Source: Chthonomonadaceae bacterium
GTDB taxonomy: Bacteria; Armatimonadota; Chthonomonadetes; Chthonomonadales; Chthonomonadaceae
Direction: 5' to 3'
Length of the DNA: 60,723 nucleotides
NCBI GenBank assembly: GCA_027450145.1
Contig: DAIDKH010000018.1
Span: 1-60,723 of the forward strand
Shown: positions 25,805 to 34,375 of the stretch, piece after piece
Position numbering within the stretch: position 1 is the stretch's first letter
Layout: each line of letters begins with the position of its first letter
Notes under the pieces: generated by a model
Told to the model about the DNA's origin: nothing
The model's database searches: none
What the model saw: the letters and a program-made list of their open reading frames with translations, nothing else
Made by a program: the position numbers and the translations under genes

Positions 25805-27196
25805 CTACGCCTGCCGCAACGGAAGCTTCATCCAAAATCTCGCACCTTCGCCGGGCTCGCTTTCCACTCCCACTACTCCCCCGTGGGCGTCGGCAACGCT
25901 CTTTACAAATCGTGTGCCGATGCCGGTGCCCCCAGCCGTCGTGCTGATTGCTGCCGTAGTAAAAAGCGAATCGCGTACCTTGTTTGGCATTCCTGGCCCA
26001 TCATCCTTGACTTCTAGCAGGCAATAACCACCATCCGGAAACTGGCCGTCTACAACAGCGGAGGTTGAAACCTGAATGTGGAACTGTCTCAAGGGAATTG
26101 CCCCACGTTTTACCCCATCGCTAATTGCGCCCAGTGAGTTATTGATCAGGTTAAACACGGCTCTACCAACCAGGCGCTGATCAAACATGAAGTCAGGTAC
26201 CGTCTCCAACCCACCAAGCGTAATTTCCACCCTGCGCGACTGTGCGACAACCTGCAAGCGCCGCAACCGATCCTGCAACACCTGACCTAGGTCATTTAGG
26301 ACTATGTGCGTGGACTGTGTACCCTTAATGTAGTCGGCAATTTCAGACACCATCTCTCGAATATCGGCGCACCCATCTTTTACGGAAGCGCGCGCTTCGG
26401 GGCACCACTCCTTTAACGGTGTAACCGCTGCAACAATGCTGTCGGCTACCTCTTCAGATTGATTACGACAAGTATTAGCGATTACATCAAGGTCATCGAA
26501 CATCGGCTGGATAAACGCCTCCACAGTCGTATCCATGAGAGTTTCAATGGGAGTCAAGGCGTTTTTAATATCGTGACTTAAATCTCCCACCGCACGTGCA
26601 ACCGCGGCTAGTTGCGCCTCAATAGCGAGCTGTGCATTTACAATTGCACTGGCGGATAGGCCGCCGATTATCTCCAGCAGTTCGGTATCTTCGTGGTCAA
26701 AATGACCGGTCTTCTTATTAATGGCCTGCATCACACCAATTGGATTGCCTTGCAGGTCGCGCAGAGGCACTGTAAGGATCGATCGAGTACGATAGCCGGT
26801 ACTACTGTCAAACTGCGGATTGTAATCCGTGGAATCAACGGTTTCACTCACTAGAGACTTTCCCGTACGGAAAACCGTGGCAGCCCTGCCGTTTTGATCG
26901 GTGTATGGGTCGATTTCCTGTCCAATTAGTGAAGTGTTACCAACCACGTGTTTGAACACAAGCTTTCGTGTTTCGCTGTTGTAAAGCAGTAACGAGCCGG
27001 CATCTGCATCTACCGTAGTCAGGGAGGTACTCAACGTCTGGCGTAAAAGTGTGTCGAGATCATGTCCAGCACCTAGGGCGACGGTAATTTGGTGGGTCGC
27101 CTCCAGGCGTCTTTGGCACATCCTTAAATGGTGCCGTAGTTCGCCAATCTCCGACTCTAGGCCCGCGGAGCCTCGATTTATATCTGCATTATGCAA
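25805..27196 (-). CDS. GAF-domain sensor histidine kinase
   Basis: Soluble sensor kinase of about 463 aa. A short N-terminal coiled coil (EIGELRHHLRMCQRRLEA) is followed by a GAF domain (about 35-190; SILTVPLRDLQGNPIGVMQA), a dimerisation helix with LSHDIKNALTPIETL (phospho-acceptor His), and an HATPase domain with N-box FNLINNSLGAISD, G1 VKDDGPGMP and G2 TTAGGTGIGTRFVK. No membrane segment or receiver is present. The start is uncertain: TTG at 27196 lies 8 nt after GAGG, while the GTG at 27205 abuts it. No response regulator lies next to it. Confidence 0.85.
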   Translation of the reverse strand: MHNADINRGSAGLESEIGELRHHLRMCQRRLEATHQITVALGAGHDLDTLLRQTLSTSLTTVDADAGSLLLYNSETRKLVFKHVVGNTSLIGQEIDPYTDQNGRAATVFRTGKSLVSETVDSTDYNPQFDSSTGYRTRSILTVPLRDLQGNPIGVMQAINKKTGHFDHEDTELLEIIGGLSASAIVNAQLAIEAQLAAVARAVGDLSHDIKNALTPIETLMDTTVEAFIQPMFDDLDVIANTCRNQSEEVADSIVAAVTPLKEWCPEARASVKDGCADIREMVSEIADYIKGTQSTHIVLNDLGQVLQDRLRRLQVVAQSRRVEITLGGLETVPDFMFDQRLVGRAVFNLINNSLGAISDGVKRGAIPLRQFHIQVSTSAVVDGQFPDGGYCLLEVKDDGPGMPNKVRDSLFTTAAISTTAGGTGIGTRFVKSVADAHGGVVGVESEPGEGARFWMKLPLRQA

Positions 27197-27418
27197 CGAT
27201 GTCACCTCGTGTAAGTGTTTACAAATTACTACGCTAGTTTTGCCAGGAAACCTACCTGAATGACTTGCATTGTGAACAAGTTAACAGCCACAGGAAGCCT
27301 CCTAACCACACAGCGATTCCAGCCCTATGATATACTACGTGATATATCTTACAACCTTTGTTCTTATTACGTGGCATTAACGTTGTTTGGTTGTGTGCCA
27401 CAGGAGCCAACGAAATAA

Positions 27419-28873
27419 ATGCTTGAGTCGCCTGCTTTACCACTCAACTCGCCTCATATACACACGGTGGTCAAAAACCGCGGCGGCTACCATGTTATGA
27501 CATGGGGATGCCAGATGAATGAGGAAGACTCGGAGCAGCTTGCACTCTACCTCGAGCGTGACGGATATCACGCTGTTGAGGCCCTGGAGGATGCCAGCGT
27601 CATCTTGCTCAACACCTGCAGCGTGCGCGCCAAACCAGAGGACAAGGTGTGGTCTATTCTCGGGCGCCTAAGAGATATGAAACAGGAGCGCCCAGGTCTC
27701 ATTATTGGAGTGTGTGGATGCATGGCACAAGTTGAAGCCACCAATCTCGCCAGGCGCGCTCCGCACATAGATATTATAATTGGCACCGGAAACATCTCCA
27801 AGCTTCCCGAACTACTGGACAAGGTGCGCAATGGTGAAAGAGTGCATCCTGCAACCGCGTCCGCGCCCGGACGCAACATGATGCCGCTTACTGCGCTCCA
27901 GCTTCCACCGCGCAAGGGCGCAGTGGTTGCAGACCTTCCCGGTCGTGCGCCAGAACGAAAACCAAAGCTGAAGTCTCATGTTCCCATCATGTATGGATGC
28001 GACAAGTTTTGTACGTTCTGCATTGTGCCGCACACTCGGGGCAGAGAACGTAGCCGACCAACGGCGGAGATACTTACTGAAATTCGTCAGCTCGCTGCAG
28101 GTGGAACTCTAGAGGTTACGCTGCTTGGGCAAACAGTGAATTCCTATGGCAAAAACCTTCCAGAAGGGAGGATTCCATTTGCACGGTTACTTGAGCAGAT
28201 CAACGACGTGCCAGGGATAGAACGCATTCGATTCACATCGCCGTACCCTCGAGATTTCACACAAGATCTAATAGAGACCATTGCACGCCTGCAGCATGTG
28301 TGCGAGCACGTTCATCTGCCCTTACAAGTAGGTGATGACGCACTGCTAAAGGCGATGCACCGAGGTTATACAGTTGAGGAATTCAAGTCAATTGTACACA
28401 GTTTGCGCACTCTCATTCCGGGCATCGCTATCACCACGGATATAATGTTGGGCCACCCGGGAGAAACGGACGAGCAGTTCGAAAATACGCTGAACGTAGT
28501 TCGTGAAATACGCTTTGACTCTGCATTTATGTTTGCCTACAGCCCTCGTCCTAACACTCCCGCGGCACTTCGTAAGGATCAAGTCGAACAAACTCTCAAG
28601 ATGCATCGTCTAAATAAACTAATAGATGTGCAAAATTGCATTACACAGGAGGTAAACGCGGGGTTAGTCGGGACAATACAGGAAGTACTCATTGAAGGAG
28701 CAAGTGCGAAGAACCGCCAGCGCCTATCTGGTTACACGCGAACTCTAAAACTTGTAAACTGCGCGTTACCGGAAGGGTCGTCACTAAACAGCGAGTCTTT
28801 CGTTGGAAAACTCGTACCGGTACTGATTACTGACGGCATGCAGACGGGTCTTTTAGGTGAAATTATACTGTGA
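27419..28873 (+). CDS. miaB: tRNA-2-methylthio-N6-dimethylallyladenosine synthase MiaB
   Basis: Radical SAM methylthiotransferase acting on tRNA A37. The N-terminal cluster cysteines are in TWGCQMN, LNTCSVRAK and VCGCMAQ; the radical SAM cluster is YGCDKFCTFCIVPHTRGRE; a TRAM-like domain ends the protein (SGYTRTLKLV). At 484 aa it is slightly long because of an insert around residues 140-175. AGGAG lies about 12 nt upstream of the ATG. Transcribed alone. Confidence 0.95.
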   Translation: MLESPALPLNSPHIHTVVKNRGGYHVMTWGCQMNEEDSEQLALYLERDGYHAVEALEDASVILLNTCSVRAKPEDKVWSILGRLRDMKQERPGLIIGVCGCMAQVEATNLARRAPHIDIIIGTGNISKLPELLDKVRNGERVHPATASAPGRNMMPLTALQLPPRKGAVVADLPGRAPERKPKLKSHVPIMYGCDKFCTFCIVPHTRGRERSRPTAEILTEIRQLAAGGTLEVTLLGQTVNSYGKNLPEGRIPFARLLEQINDVPGIERIRFTSPYPRDFTQDLIETIARLQHVCEHVHLPLQVGDDALLKAMHRGYTVEEFKSIVHSLRTLIPGIAITTDIMLGHPGETDEQFENTLNVVREIRFDSAFMFAYSPRPNTPAALRKDQVEQTLKMHRLNKLIDVQNCITQEVNAGLVGTIQEVLIEGASAKNRQRLSGYTRTLKLVNCALPEGSSLNSESFVGKLVPVLITDGMQTGLLGEIIL

Positions 28874-29051
28874 TTGTGTAATATTACTTATTAGTGATAC
28901 ATACACCTAAAGATTGCATTGCGGATTACCGAAATGGTTGTTAATACTCGGTATTGCAGCGGCCCTCAACCGGTTTGATTTACAGCTCAAGTACTTTCCG
29001 GTACCTACGTGCTGCATAGTCGCTAGGCTCTTTTACTGGTCGGAGGCTAAC

Positions 29052-31451
29052 ATGCGGAATTACCCGCTGCGTGCTAAAGTTTTATTGGTGATGGAATGGG
29101 TGCTGGCGGCTGTTGCTTTAACTCAAACAGTCTTAGCACCCGCTACGACTCAACCTAGATGGTCAGCCTTAGGTGTGGCCATTGCGGCAATTTTAGCACT
29201 CGCTGCGGGTGCCCAAAAAGTTGCTGTTGTTCGGTCGCACAACAATTCTGAAGATATCAATATATCGCTGGGTTTCCTGGTAACTTTTACCTCCATGGTG
29301 CTGTTTGGGCAGCGGGCGGCCGTTCTTACCGGCCTGCTGTCTGGAATGGCAGCCACAATGTTCCCTAAGCGGCAGCCATTCTACCAATTGTCCTTCAATT
29401 TAAGCGTAATAGTCGTAAGTGCCTGGACCTCATCCCTAGTCTATCACGCATTGGGTGGTTATAGTGGTGGCCAACATGCCATCACCATATTCGCTCTTTT
29501 GCTTGCAGCAACGACCTATTTTGTGTTCAACACGATGCCTGTTTCTGCCATCGTGTCTGCTTTCAGTGGGCAGAGCACCACGGCTTTATGGACCAAGGAG
29601 ATTCTTTGGTCCCTTCTCAGCTACCTAGCGGGTGCTTGTTGCGCAGGCTTTGCAAAGTTGCTCGTCATGAGCGACGTCGCCATGGTGATTTTGGCACTGC
29701 CAGTTCTTGCCTTTATCTTGCAGTCCTACAAGGTCTACTCCGATCGCAGTAATCAGAAGGAGACGTACATTCAGGAGTTGCAGAAGGGCAAGCAATCGCT
29801 CGAGGATCTTTACCAGTCCACTATTAGGTCGCTTGCCGCTGCTATCGCCATGAAAGATCGCAGTACCCACACCCACCTTCATCGTGTACAACGGTACGCA
29901 ACTGCAATTGCCTCAGCCATGAATGTGACGGGGCAGGATATGGAAGCGGTTAAAACAGGCGCACTCCTTCACGATATCGGCAAGCTAGGGGTTCCAGATT
30001 ACATTCTCTTAAAGACAGGACCTCTAACCGCTGAGGAATTCTCCCGCATGAAGCGGCACACGCTCATTGGTGTCTCCATATTAGAGCCGGTAAGGTTTCC
30101 ATGGCCGGTTATAGACGTTGTACGCCATCATCATGAGCGGTGGGACGGCAAAGGCTATCCGGATGGCCTGTCTGGTGAGACAATTCCGCTTTGCGCCCGC
30201 ATTATGGCCGTGGCTGATGTATACGATGCGTTGACGAGCGACCGCCCCTACCGCCCTGCATGGACCCAGGAGCAGGCACTTTCCTACGTAAGGGATGGAA
30301 GCGGAACTGCATTCGACCCGGCAGCCGTGCGCGCCCTGGAAAATGTGCTCGCGATGGAGGCTGCCGGCCAGCTGCCCCTGCCACCAGTGGAGGCACCAAG
30401 GCGCGACATTTCCGATCCACTATTCAGAACGATCTCAGAAGAATGGATGCTCTACCAGACTACGAGCATCATAAACAGCAGCCGCACGCTGCCGGAGCAA
30501 CTAAATGTGTTGGCGGACCGTTTAACCTCGGTCATGCCAGACACCTATTGCCTGTTTGCTATTGCCGAAAATGATCTGTCCGACAGTTCAGAATGCCCCA
30601 GCGGCTACAAACTCATGAACGTTCCGGACAACCTGCCGTTTGATCAGCAGCTCGTCTTATCTCATGGCAGCCCCGTGGTCACAGCGCTCAAATCTGCGAA
30701 ATTAGTCCATAAAGTTGCGGTGTTCGGTGGCATAAACTACTCCACCATTACAGCGCCGTTGCTTCACGAAGGCAGTGTGGTGGGCGCCATGGCCGTGATT
30801 CATCCTTCTGTTGCAGCTTTCACCTCGGATGACGAAACGCTCATAGTGACGATCGCGTCGCTCGTAGAAACCGCCGTACATCGCGAGATAACTACGCTGC
30901 GTATACGCTCTGAAGCGTTTATTGATCCGCTGACAGGGCTCTTTAATGGTCGGTACCTGAAGGATGCTCTAGGACACACACTGACCGCAGGCGATAAAAC
31001 CACAGGGATGTTCGCAGTACTCTACCTGGATATGGATGACTTTAAACAGGTGAACGACACCTATGGCCATCAACAAGGCGACAGAGTGCTGGCAGAAATT
31101 GCTCGCCTGCTGCATGATGTGGTCCGGGTGAAGGATACCGTCGTCCGATTGCATGGTGACGAGTTTCTGGTGGTACTGCCAGATACGGCAGCCCAGGAAG
31201 CGCAGGAGGTTGCCAACCGCGTGAGAAGAGTGCTGGGTTCGGTACCGGTTCTCATCTCAAACGACGAGGGAGACAGATCAGGCACGTCTCTGCACATGCA
31301 CCTTTCTATTGGCATAGCATGCGCCCCGGATGACGGCCTGGATCTCGATACGCTATCGGCCGTTGCAGACAAACGGATGTACGATGCAAAACGGCTAACG
31401 CACTCGGCAGCTATTACCACTCCGTCACCCAAAGCACAAATAGTAGGCTAG
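29052..31451 (+). CDS. HD-GYP / GGDEF hybrid cyclic-di-GMP signalling protein
   Basis: Membrane signalling protein of 799 aa. The N-terminus has about seven hydrophobic helices (roughly residues 5-230), a MASE-like sensory region. Then come HD-GYP (LLHDIGKLGVPD, HHHERWDGKGYPDGL, ADVYDALTSDRPYR), a GAF-like part and a GGDEF domain (YLDMDDFKQVNDTYGHQQGD, VVRLHGDEFLVVLP). The GGDEF box is HGDEF, with the first Gly replaced, so cyclase activity is uncertain; the HD-GYP motifs for hydrolysis are intact. The ATG at 29052 is supported by GGAGG 6 nt upstream. Its 3' end overlaps the convergent OGG gene by 4 nt. Confidence 0.92.
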   Translation: MRNYPLRAKVLLVMEWVLAAVALTQTVLAPATTQPRWSALGVAIAAILALAAGAQKVAVVRSHNNSEDINISLGFLVTFTSMVLFGQRAAVLTGLLSGMAATMFPKRQPFYQLSFNLSVIVVSAWTSSLVYHALGGYSGGQHAITIFALLLAATTYFVFNTMPVSAIVSAFSGQSTTALWTKEILWSLLSYLAGACCAGFAKLLVMSDVAMVILALPVLAFILQSYKVYSDRSNQKETYIQELQKGKQSLEDLYQSTIRSLAAAIAMKDRSTHTHLHRVQRYATAIASAMNVTGQDMEAVKTGALLHDIGKLGVPDYILLKTGPLTAEEFSRMKRHTLIGVSILEPVRFPWPVIDVVRHHHERWDGKGYPDGLSGETIPLCARIMAVADVYDALTSDRPYRPAWTQEQALSYVRDGSGTAFDPAAVRALENVLAMEAAGQLPLPPVEAPRRDISDPLFRTISEEWMLYQTTSIINSSRTLPEQLNVLADRLTSVMPDTYCLFAIAENDLSDSSECPSGYKLMNVPDNLPFDQQLVLSHGSPVVTALKSAKLVHKVAVFGGINYSTITAPLLHEGSVVGAMAVIHPSVAAFTSDDETLIVTIASLVETAVHREITTLRIRSEAFIDPLTGLFNGRYLKDALGHTLTAGDKTTGMFAVLYLDMDDFKQVNDTYGHQQGDRVLAEIARLLHDVVRVKDTVVRLHGDEFLVVLPDTAAQEAQEVANRVRRVLGSVPVLISNDEGDRSGTSLHMHLSIGIACAPDDGLDLDTLSAVADKRMYDAKRLTHSAAITTPSPKAQIVG

Positions 31452-32395
31452 CCAGCTACTGACCTGTCTCGGCTTCGGCGCAACTCACTGTAAAACAGTA
31501 TCTGTTGCGCCCAGCCGGCAAACGCCCCAAATCGCTGTCTATAGGAGTCACCGATTTGGGCATACACGCGAGGTGTCAACGAACTTCCTGTCTGCTTCAT
31601 CGGCCACAGCCGCTGTGCAAGCTGTAGTACATGCGTATCTACAGGTATGGCTCCCCACTTATCCAGGCAGAATAGACAGACGCAGTCTGCCAACTTCGCC
31701 CCCATTCCCGGCAACGCGGTCAGGGCGTCGTGGCACTCCTTGTAGGGCAGATCAACCAATTCATTTAGCCAGCCAACACCGCGCTCCTGGACAATTTTCG
31801 CCAACGATATTACTCTGGGCGCGCGGTAGCCCCAAAGTGCCGTTCGAAGCACAGCCTCGCTAGCGTGAGCAATTGAGTTGGTGGTGGGAAATAGCCATAC
31901 GTTTCCCCATGGTGTCATTGCGGCGGCACCGTACACTCGTGCAAGTTCACCCACACTACGCTCAATTTTGGTGACTGTGTTACAGGAAGCACATTGAAAT
32001 GAATAAAGGCATTCTTCCACTGGTTGCCGGAGGAGGCGCAAACCTACGTGCTGCGTAAATACGTCCGCTGTCAGCGGCTCAGCCATGATCCATTGGTGCT
32101 GCAGCTGACGCAGGTTGATACCCATGTTAAGGTACTTCGCAATGAGGTCCCAACCGTCGGCGGTGGGGAATGTCTGCCAGTAAAAATGATCTACACATCC
32201 ATCAGGCTGCCACAACGCCGCAGCCTGGCACCCGATACTGCCCAACCATGCGCCATCCTGTTGACGACGCCACCGAAAAGTCTGGCCGCAGGTGAGTGTG
32301 GAGGTCAGGTTTACCTCGTCGTGTGTGCAGTCTGCCCTGTTCCATCGCAAGTTGGCACGAACAGGTAGGTAATTAATTGGGGAATTGTTATTCAC
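31448..32395 (-). CDS. ogg: OGG1-type 8-oxoguanine DNA glycosylase
   Basis: DNA repair glycosylase/lyase of 315 aa removing 8-oxoguanine. The N-terminal OGG domain has LTCGQTFRWRRQQDG; the helix-hairpin-helix reads LPGMGAKLADCVCLFC with catalytic Lys234, and IPVDTHV gives Asp253, 19 residues later, as in human OGG1 (Lys249/Asp268). SFQCASCNTVTKIE matches the OGG1 SFICSSCNNIARI segment. No Fe-S cluster cysteines. It is the last gene of the efflux operon: its GTG overlaps the kinase stop (TAGTG), so it depends on coupled translation. Confidence 0.93.
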   Translation of the reverse strand: MNNNSPINYLPVRANLRWNRADCTHDEVNLTSTLTCGQTFRWRRQQDGAWLGSIGCQAAALWQPDGCVDHFYWQTFPTADGWDLIAKYLNMGINLRQLQHQWIMAEPLTADVFTQHVGLRLLRQPVEECLYSFQCASCNTVTKIERSVGELARVYGAAAMTPWGNVWLFPTTNSIAHASEAVLRTALWGYRAPRVISLAKIVQERGVGWLNELVDLPYKECHDALTALPGMGAKLADCVCLFCLDKWGAIPVDTHVLQLAQRLWPMKQTGSSLTPRVYAQIGDSYRQRFGAFAGWAQQILFYSELRRSRDRSVAG

Positions 32396-33708
32396 TAAAA
32401 GACGATTGTCGCGGTAACACCTGTATTGTCCTGCTCAAGGAAAATTTGCCAGCCACTCGCGTTAGCTATCGCGCGGCAAATGGCTAGTCCAAGTCCGTTA
32501 CCGCCGGTCCGGGAGTTGCGTGACCGATCTGGCCGAAAGAAGGGGTCGAAAAGCTTCCCAAGATCCGCGTCCTCAAGCGGCGTACACTCATTATACACTT
32601 GCAGCCGCGGATGATAAGCATCTGCAATCGTACTAACAATCACCTCTCCGCCCTCGCGAGCATATTTCAGTGCGTTCTCAAGGATGTTTCTTAACACGAT
32701 CCCTACATAGTTCGGTGAGGCACCCAATGTCACGCTGTCGCCGAAGTGCCAGCTCACCTCAATCTGCCTGCTTGCTGCAACGGGTTGAAGCGCAGAGTAG
32801 ACCGACTGGCACATTTCATTCAGCTCCACAGGTTCGGCGGGAGGCAGCGGCGCGGTTTCAAGGCGATTAAGGACGAGGAGGTCGCGCACCAAAGCGACAA
32901 GACGGTCAGTTTGGGCACGGGCTTCCAATAAAATTTCACGATATTCATCGTTCGAACGAGGCCTCATCCCAGCCAGCTCAAGATGGCCAGAGAGAGCCTG
33001 CAGCGGTGTTCGAAGTTCATGGGAGGCCGCCGAATAAAAGCGGCTTCGCGCGTTCGCCGATTGGCCCAGCCGCACAAGCAGTCCGTTTAGCGTATGGACA
33101 AGCTCCTGAATTTCGGCGTCTTGAGACGGTGCCTGCAGCCTCACGCTAAGGTCTTCACCGCCCGCCGCTTCTGCCTGTCGTGCCAGCAAGGCAATTGGCA
33201 TGAGGGTCTTGCCGATAAGTGTGTGTGCACCCAGGGTAGCGGCGACAATGGCAATGGTACTGAGAATGATGAGGAACAACTCCTGTTCGCGAAGTTCCTC
33301 GGGAAGCAGGTGCCTGTAAAGTGCGACGTATATAATGCCATTCTTCGCTATCACATGGCCGGTATACCAGTGCGGTCCAGGATGATATGGATTGTAGGCA
33401 GGGAGACTGTTTCCTGCTCCCTGGGAGATAATCTGCCCCTTAAGGTTGTAGGCAACAACGCGCATGTTCTCGCCGCCCAGCCCGTATTCCTCCTCCTGCA
33501 ATTCGGGAAGGCTAATGGTACCGTCAGGATTAAGTGCCTCACGCCTCACCTTATTGGTGGCATAGTCCAGGAGGTGATCGGCATCCCGTTCGGCTGCACG
33601 GCGACCGTAGACCACTAAACCTAGGCACGCGGAACCAATAAGAACAGTGGCCGCCGCTGCAAATGCAAGGGTTAGGCGAACGCGGATGGAATTAACCTTT
33701 ACCCGCAT
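32395..33708 (-). CDS. Sensor histidine kinase of the efflux operon
   Basis: Membrane-bound kinase of about 437 aa. One N-terminal helix (LTLAFAAAATVLIGSACLGL), a periplasmic segment of about 100 residues, a second helix (LFLIILSTIAIVAATLGA), HAMP, a HisKA motif YSAASHELRTPLQAL and an HATPase with NILENALKYAREGG and GGNGLGLAICRAIA. ATG at 33708 follows GAGGA by 5 nt and lies within the end of the response-regulator gene. Pairs with the regulator upstream; the likely signal is a compound or metal handled by the RND pump. Confidence 0.93.
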   Translation of the reverse strand: MRVKVNSIRVRLTLAFAAAATVLIGSACLGLVVYGRRAAERDADHLLDYATNKVRREALNPDGTISLPELQEEEYGLGGENMRVVAYNLKGQIISQGAGNSLPAYNPYHPGPHWYTGHVIAKNGIIYVALYRHLLPEELREQELFLIILSTIAIVAATLGAHTLIGKTLMPIALLARQAEAAGGEDLSVRLQAPSQDAEIQELVHTLNGLLVRLGQSANARSRFYSAASHELRTPLQALSGHLELAGMRPRSNDEYREILLEARAQTDRLVALVRDLLVLNRLETAPLPPAEPVELNEMCQSVYSALQPVAASRQIEVSWHFGDSVTLGASPNYVGIVLRNILENALKYAREGGEVIVSTIADAYHPRLQVYNECTPLEDADLGKLFDPFFRPDRSRNSRTGGNGLGLAICRAIANASGWQIFLEQDNTGVTATIVF

Positions 33709-34375
33709 CTGATTCCTCAATGCGGTACCCCACTCCCCTTACAGTATGAATGAGCGGCTTGGTTCGGCCGCGGTCTATCTTACCGCGCAGGTAACTGATG
33801 TATACCTCCAGCACATTATCATTTCCCTCGAAATCGTACTCCCAAACGTGCTGCAAGATCATTGACCTTGTTAGAACTTTCCCCTTATTGCGCATAAGAT
33901 AATTAAGCAGCGTAAATTCTGTGGCAGATAGATGAATAGTCTTGCCGGCACGAGCCACTCGGCGAGTAGCGGGATCAAGTGAAAGGTCGGCAACCTGTAA
34001 CAGCGGTGCCTGCTGAACCCCACGACGTAAAATGGCACGCATGCGTGCCAGCAGCTCACCCACCAGGAACGGCTTCACCACGTAGTCATCAGCACCCGAG
34101 TCCAGACCCTCAATCTTGTCTTCAATCGTGTCTCGGGCTGTAATGATGAGTATCGGGGTGTCAACACCCTTCTCGCGCAGAGTTCTACAAACGGTAAGAC
34201 CGTCCATAGCCGGCAGCATCACGTCTAACAAAATAAGATCAAACCGTTCACTGGTCGCGTGCTGCAATGCAAGAAGGCCATTGCCCACTACCAACGGCGC
34301 GTAGCCTGCCTCTGATACTGCCTGCTTAAGGAAGCGGGCTACACTGTCGTCATCTTCAACAATTAGGATATTCAT
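33692..34375 (-). CDS. OmpR-family response regulator
   Basis: Two-component regulator of 227 aa. Receiver domain with the acidic pair IVEDDDSVAR, phospho-acceptor Asp in LILLDVMLPAMDG and Lys in VVKPFLVGELL; then a winged-helix DNA-binding domain with LSATEFTLLNYLMRNKGKVL and VYISYLRGKID. It starts inside the RND gene stop (ATGA overlap), so its level follows the pump. A direct repeat GAATTC-N5-GAATTG at 40451-40467, 11 bp apart, lies upstream of the tolC-like gene and could be its target. Confidence 0.93.
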   Translation of the reverse strand: MNILIVEDDDSVARFLKQAVSEAGYAPLVVGNGLLALQHATSERFDLILLDVMLPAMDGLTVCRTLREKGVDTPILIITARDTIEDKIEGLDSGADDYVVKPFLVGELLARMRAILRRGVQQAPLLQVADLSLDPATRRVARAGKTIHLSATEFTLLNYLMRNKGKVLTRSMILQHVWEYDFEGNDNVLEVYISYLRGKIDRGRTKPLIHTVRGVGYRIEESDAGKG

